The notes under the pieces: model-generated
Database searches by the model: none
The model's input: only the letters and a program-made list of their open reading frames with translations
Told to the model about the DNA's origin: nothing
Made by a program: the position numbers and the translations under genes
Assembly: GCF_017741935.1 (NCBI RefSeq)
Contig: NZ_JAGHMH010000021.1
Coordinates: 186,001-250,000, forward strand
Direction of reading: 5' to 3'
Length of the DNA stretch: 64,000 nt
Origin: Rhizobium sp. 16-449-1b
GTDB lineage: Bacteria; Pseudomonadota; Alphaproteobacteria; Rhizobiales; Rhizobiaceae
Shown here: positions 62,286-64,000 of the stretch, in pieces
Layout of the letters: every line of letters starts with the position of its first letter
Numbering within the stretch: position 1 is the first letter of the stretch

Positions 62286-62762
62286 TCAGGGGTGGGTTGG
62301 ACGGCTATCGAACTCCAGGAGTTCGATCAGCGCTCCAAGCTGCTGGTGAGTGTCGAAGTAGGCATAGCGCCCTCCTCCGCCGTCGAATTCACCGCTCTGG
62401 AGGAGAGGATGGCCCTTTCCTTCCAGATAGGCGGCATGGCTGTGCATGTCGCTCGTGCGAAATGCGATGTGGTGCAAGCCTGGCCCGCGCTGTTCGAGAA
62501 TATCGCGCCAGGCACTTGGTTCTGGTCCCGGCTCGAGAAACTCGAGGTCGATGTTGCCGAACCGCATGAACTTGATCTTGCAGGATACCGACGCGTCCCT
62601 GCCTCGATACCTTGCTTTGGCGGCCTCGGGATCAGCCGCCTTCGCGCTCGTGATATCGCTTCGTCCGATGAGGTCGCCGAACCACGCCGCGGTGCGTTCG
62701 GCATCATCGGTGACAAAGCATATCTGTATGATCGCGTCTTCTTCAGGAAACGCGTTGCCCAT
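62286..62762 (-). CDS. VOC family protein
   Basis: A 158-residue VOC-fold protein: IIQICFVTDDAERTAAWFGDLIG, IDLEFLEPG and LHHIAFRTSDMHSHAAYLEGKG. The first metal ligand is replaced (QICFV instead of His), so metal binding may differ from its neighbour. ATG 62762 is chosen where the fold starts; the frame opens to 62810. Function unknown. Confidence 0.78.
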   Translation of the reverse strand: MGNAFPEEDAIIQICFVTDDAERTAAWFGDLIGRSDITSAKAADPEAAKARYRGRDASVSCKIKFMRFGNIDLEFLEPGPEPSAWRDILEQRGPGLHHIAFRTSDMHSHAAYLEGKGHPLLQSGEFDGGGGRYAYFDTHQQLGALIELLEFDSRPTHP

Positions 62763-62822
62763 CTCAGGTTCCTTTGTTGATCGAGGCGATGCACCGGCAA
62801 TCCGGCGCATCGCCCTGAACGG

Positions 62823-64000
62823 TCAGAAGATTGAACTATACTCGGCGCGCAGCTCCTCGATTGCCTGCTCCGATGTCATCGTCGGGTCGTTCCAGAAGTG
62901 ATCGATCACCTGGCCCGTCGCCTGGTACCAATCGGCGTCGGCGGTATTGTTCGGGTTCGGGTGCTGTTTGGCAGGGTCAGCCAGCTGTTCGAGGACGACC
63001 TTGTTGCATTGATCCAGCTTATCCGTGGGAGCATTCAGCACGACCGGTGTCGAGCCCTTGGCTGCGGCGAAATCGGCATTGACCTTCGGATCGACCTGGG
63101 TCTCCGCCATCACTTGCTGTGCCTTCGTGACAGCCTCATCCTTGGACTTGACGAAGCCCCACGCATCGACGGTTACCGCGACGCCCGTTGCACCGGGGAT
63201 CATAATGCAGCCGAAGTCCTTGCCGGCAACCTTACCGGCATTGCGGAACTCACCCTTGATCCAGTCACCATGGATCTGCATCAATGCCTTGCCCGTGATC
63301 ACCAGGTTCGTGGTGTCGTTCCATGGACGATTGGTAGCTGCCGGATCGGCATGTTGCTGGAATTGACGGACGAGATCGATCGTCTGCTTCAGACCCGGGT
63401 CGTCGAACACCGTTTCATCCGGCTTTTCCGCATAGAACTTGTCATAGACGTCTCCATGGAATGCAGCCATCAGCGCGTGCAGGAGGTAGCGCTCCTGCCA
63501 TTCCTGCGCACCAATCGCGAGCGGAATGAAGCCTGCCGCCTTCACCTTGTCGAATTCCTTCCAGACGTCGTCCATCGATGTCCACTTGCTCGGATCGACG
63601 CCGGCTTTCTGAGCGACCTCGAGATTGTAATAGAGCATGCCGTCGATCTGGACGCCGACCGGCACCTTGACCATCTTGCCGTCGACCGTGATCGCCGATT
63701 TGATGGCCGGCGGGAAATTGGCAGTGGCGCCGCTCTTGTTGAAGATATCATCCAGCGGAACTCCCAGCCCCATGCCGGCAAGATCACGATAGAGGCCGGG
63801 TATGGAATCCATGAACACATCCGGCGGCGTTCCGCCCGAGACCATGTTCACAACCGTGACATTGGCGCCCGTATCGTGCGCGATGACGTTGAAGTCGGAC
63901 CACTTGATGCCCTTAGGCTTCAGGGCATCGATGAGAACCTTGATCGCCGCGGTCTCGGACGGCGACGTCCAGGTGTAGTTCACCTTCAATTCCGTATCCG
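62823..64000 (-). CDS. Sugar ABC transporter substrate-binding protein (family 1), cut by window edge
   Basis: At least 392 residues of an SBP_bac_1-type periplasmic protein. The visible part begins Asp-Thr-Glu-Leu-Lys-Val-Asn-Tyr-Thr-Trp, the usual start of the mature protein, so only the signal peptide and start codon lie beyond 64000. Landmarks are GGTPPDVFMDS, KVPVGVQIDGMLYYN and ALMQIHGDWIKGEF, as in oligosaccharide and glucoside binding proteins. Its permease and ATPase genes are not in the window. Confidence 0.88.
   Translation of the reverse strand, partial: DTELKVNYTWTSPSETAAIKVLIDALKPKGIKWSDFNVIAHDTGANVTVVNMVSGGTPPDVFMDSIPGLYRDLAGMGLGVPLDDIFNKSGATANFPPAIKSAITVDGKMVKVPVGVQIDGMLYYNLEVAQKAGVDPSKWTSMDDVWKEFDKVKAAGFIPLAIGAQEWQERYLLHALMAAFHGDVYDKFYAEKPDETVFDDPGLKQTIDLVRQFQQHADPAATNRPWNDTTNLVITGKALMQIHGDWIKGEFRNAGKVAGKDFGCIMIPGATGVAVTVDAWGFVKSKDEAVTKAQQVMAETQVDPKVNADFAAAKGSTPVVLNAPTDKLDQCNKVVLEQLADPAKQHPNPNNTADADWYQATGQVIDHFWNDPTMTSEQAIEELRAEYSSIF

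Noticed and set aside
1..64000. tRNA, rRNA, CRISPR arrays or intact insertion sequences
   Set aside because: No cloverleaf-like tRNA ends, rRNA landmarks, regularly spaced repeats or transposase genes were seen on either strand.

Overview
The window looks like a chromosomal or megaplasmid segment from a member of the Rhizobiaceae or a close relative (Alphaproteobacteria, Hyphomicrobiales). Grounds: uniformly high G+C with G/C-rich third codon positions, a RIME-like intergenic palindromic repeat, an exo-type polysaccharide locus (ExoF, ExoY, ExoP, ExoX and ExoK relatives), a DUF3141-pta-ackA-fabI operon and a dense set of ABC transporters and ROK/MarR regulators. I cannot name the species. There are no rRNA, tRNA, CRISPR or complete insertion sequences that I can see.

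Layout. (1) 0.16-4.9 kb, plus strand: a complete branched-chain-amino-acid-type ABC importer (livJ, repeat, livH, livM, livG, livF). (2) 4.9-12.8 kb, minus strand: a PotDBCA-like importer, an isochorismatase-fold hydrolase, a MarR regulator, a GH3 beta-glycosidase and a GNAT acetyltransferase, read from a 373-base control region with paired operator-like repeats. (3) 13.2-27.7 kb: a complete nicotinate degradation cluster. nicAB run on the minus strand and nicCDEF-nicX-nicR on the plus strand, from a divergent control region. Two cytoplasmic glycosidase genes (GH106-like and GH63/GH37-like) sit 13 and 17 bases behind nicB, apparently in the same transcript. (4) 27.7-33.2 kb: a response-regulator remnant, then the DUF3141-pta-ackA-fabI operon.

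(5) 33.5-51.1 kb: a Wzx/Wzy-type exopolysaccharide locus. It makes GDP-mannose (manC, manB), primes on undecaprenyl phosphate (ExoY type), adds sugars with two GT2 enzymes, one GT4 and one GT4-GT2 fusion, flips (Wzx), polymerises (Wzy-like) and exports (ExoF, plus an ExoP-like protein whose kinase P-loop is lost). It also has a GH16 glycanase and an ExoX-type repressor. Shared palindromes lie in its AT-rich promoters. (6) 51.6-57.4 kb: a ROK repressor gene, then a convergent operon for a polar-amino-acid-type ABC importer, a SIS-domain isomerase/deglycase and a BadF-type sugar kinase, with a 25-base ROK-style operator at its head. (7) 57.6-64.0 kb, minus strand: a keto-glycoside-type sugar operon (family-1 binding protein cut by the window edge, two VOC proteins, aldo/keto reductase, DUF1080 hydrolase, two xylose-isomerase-like proteins, TolB-like propeller).

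How it fits together: most of the window is uptake and catabolism of plant- or soil-derived small molecules around a polysaccharide locus. The most interesting possibility is that regions 2 and 3 form one pathway that imports conjugated nicotinate (for example a glycoside), cleaves it in the cytoplasm and degrades the pyridine ring to fumarate. The sequence shows the adjacency; the shared substrate is inference.
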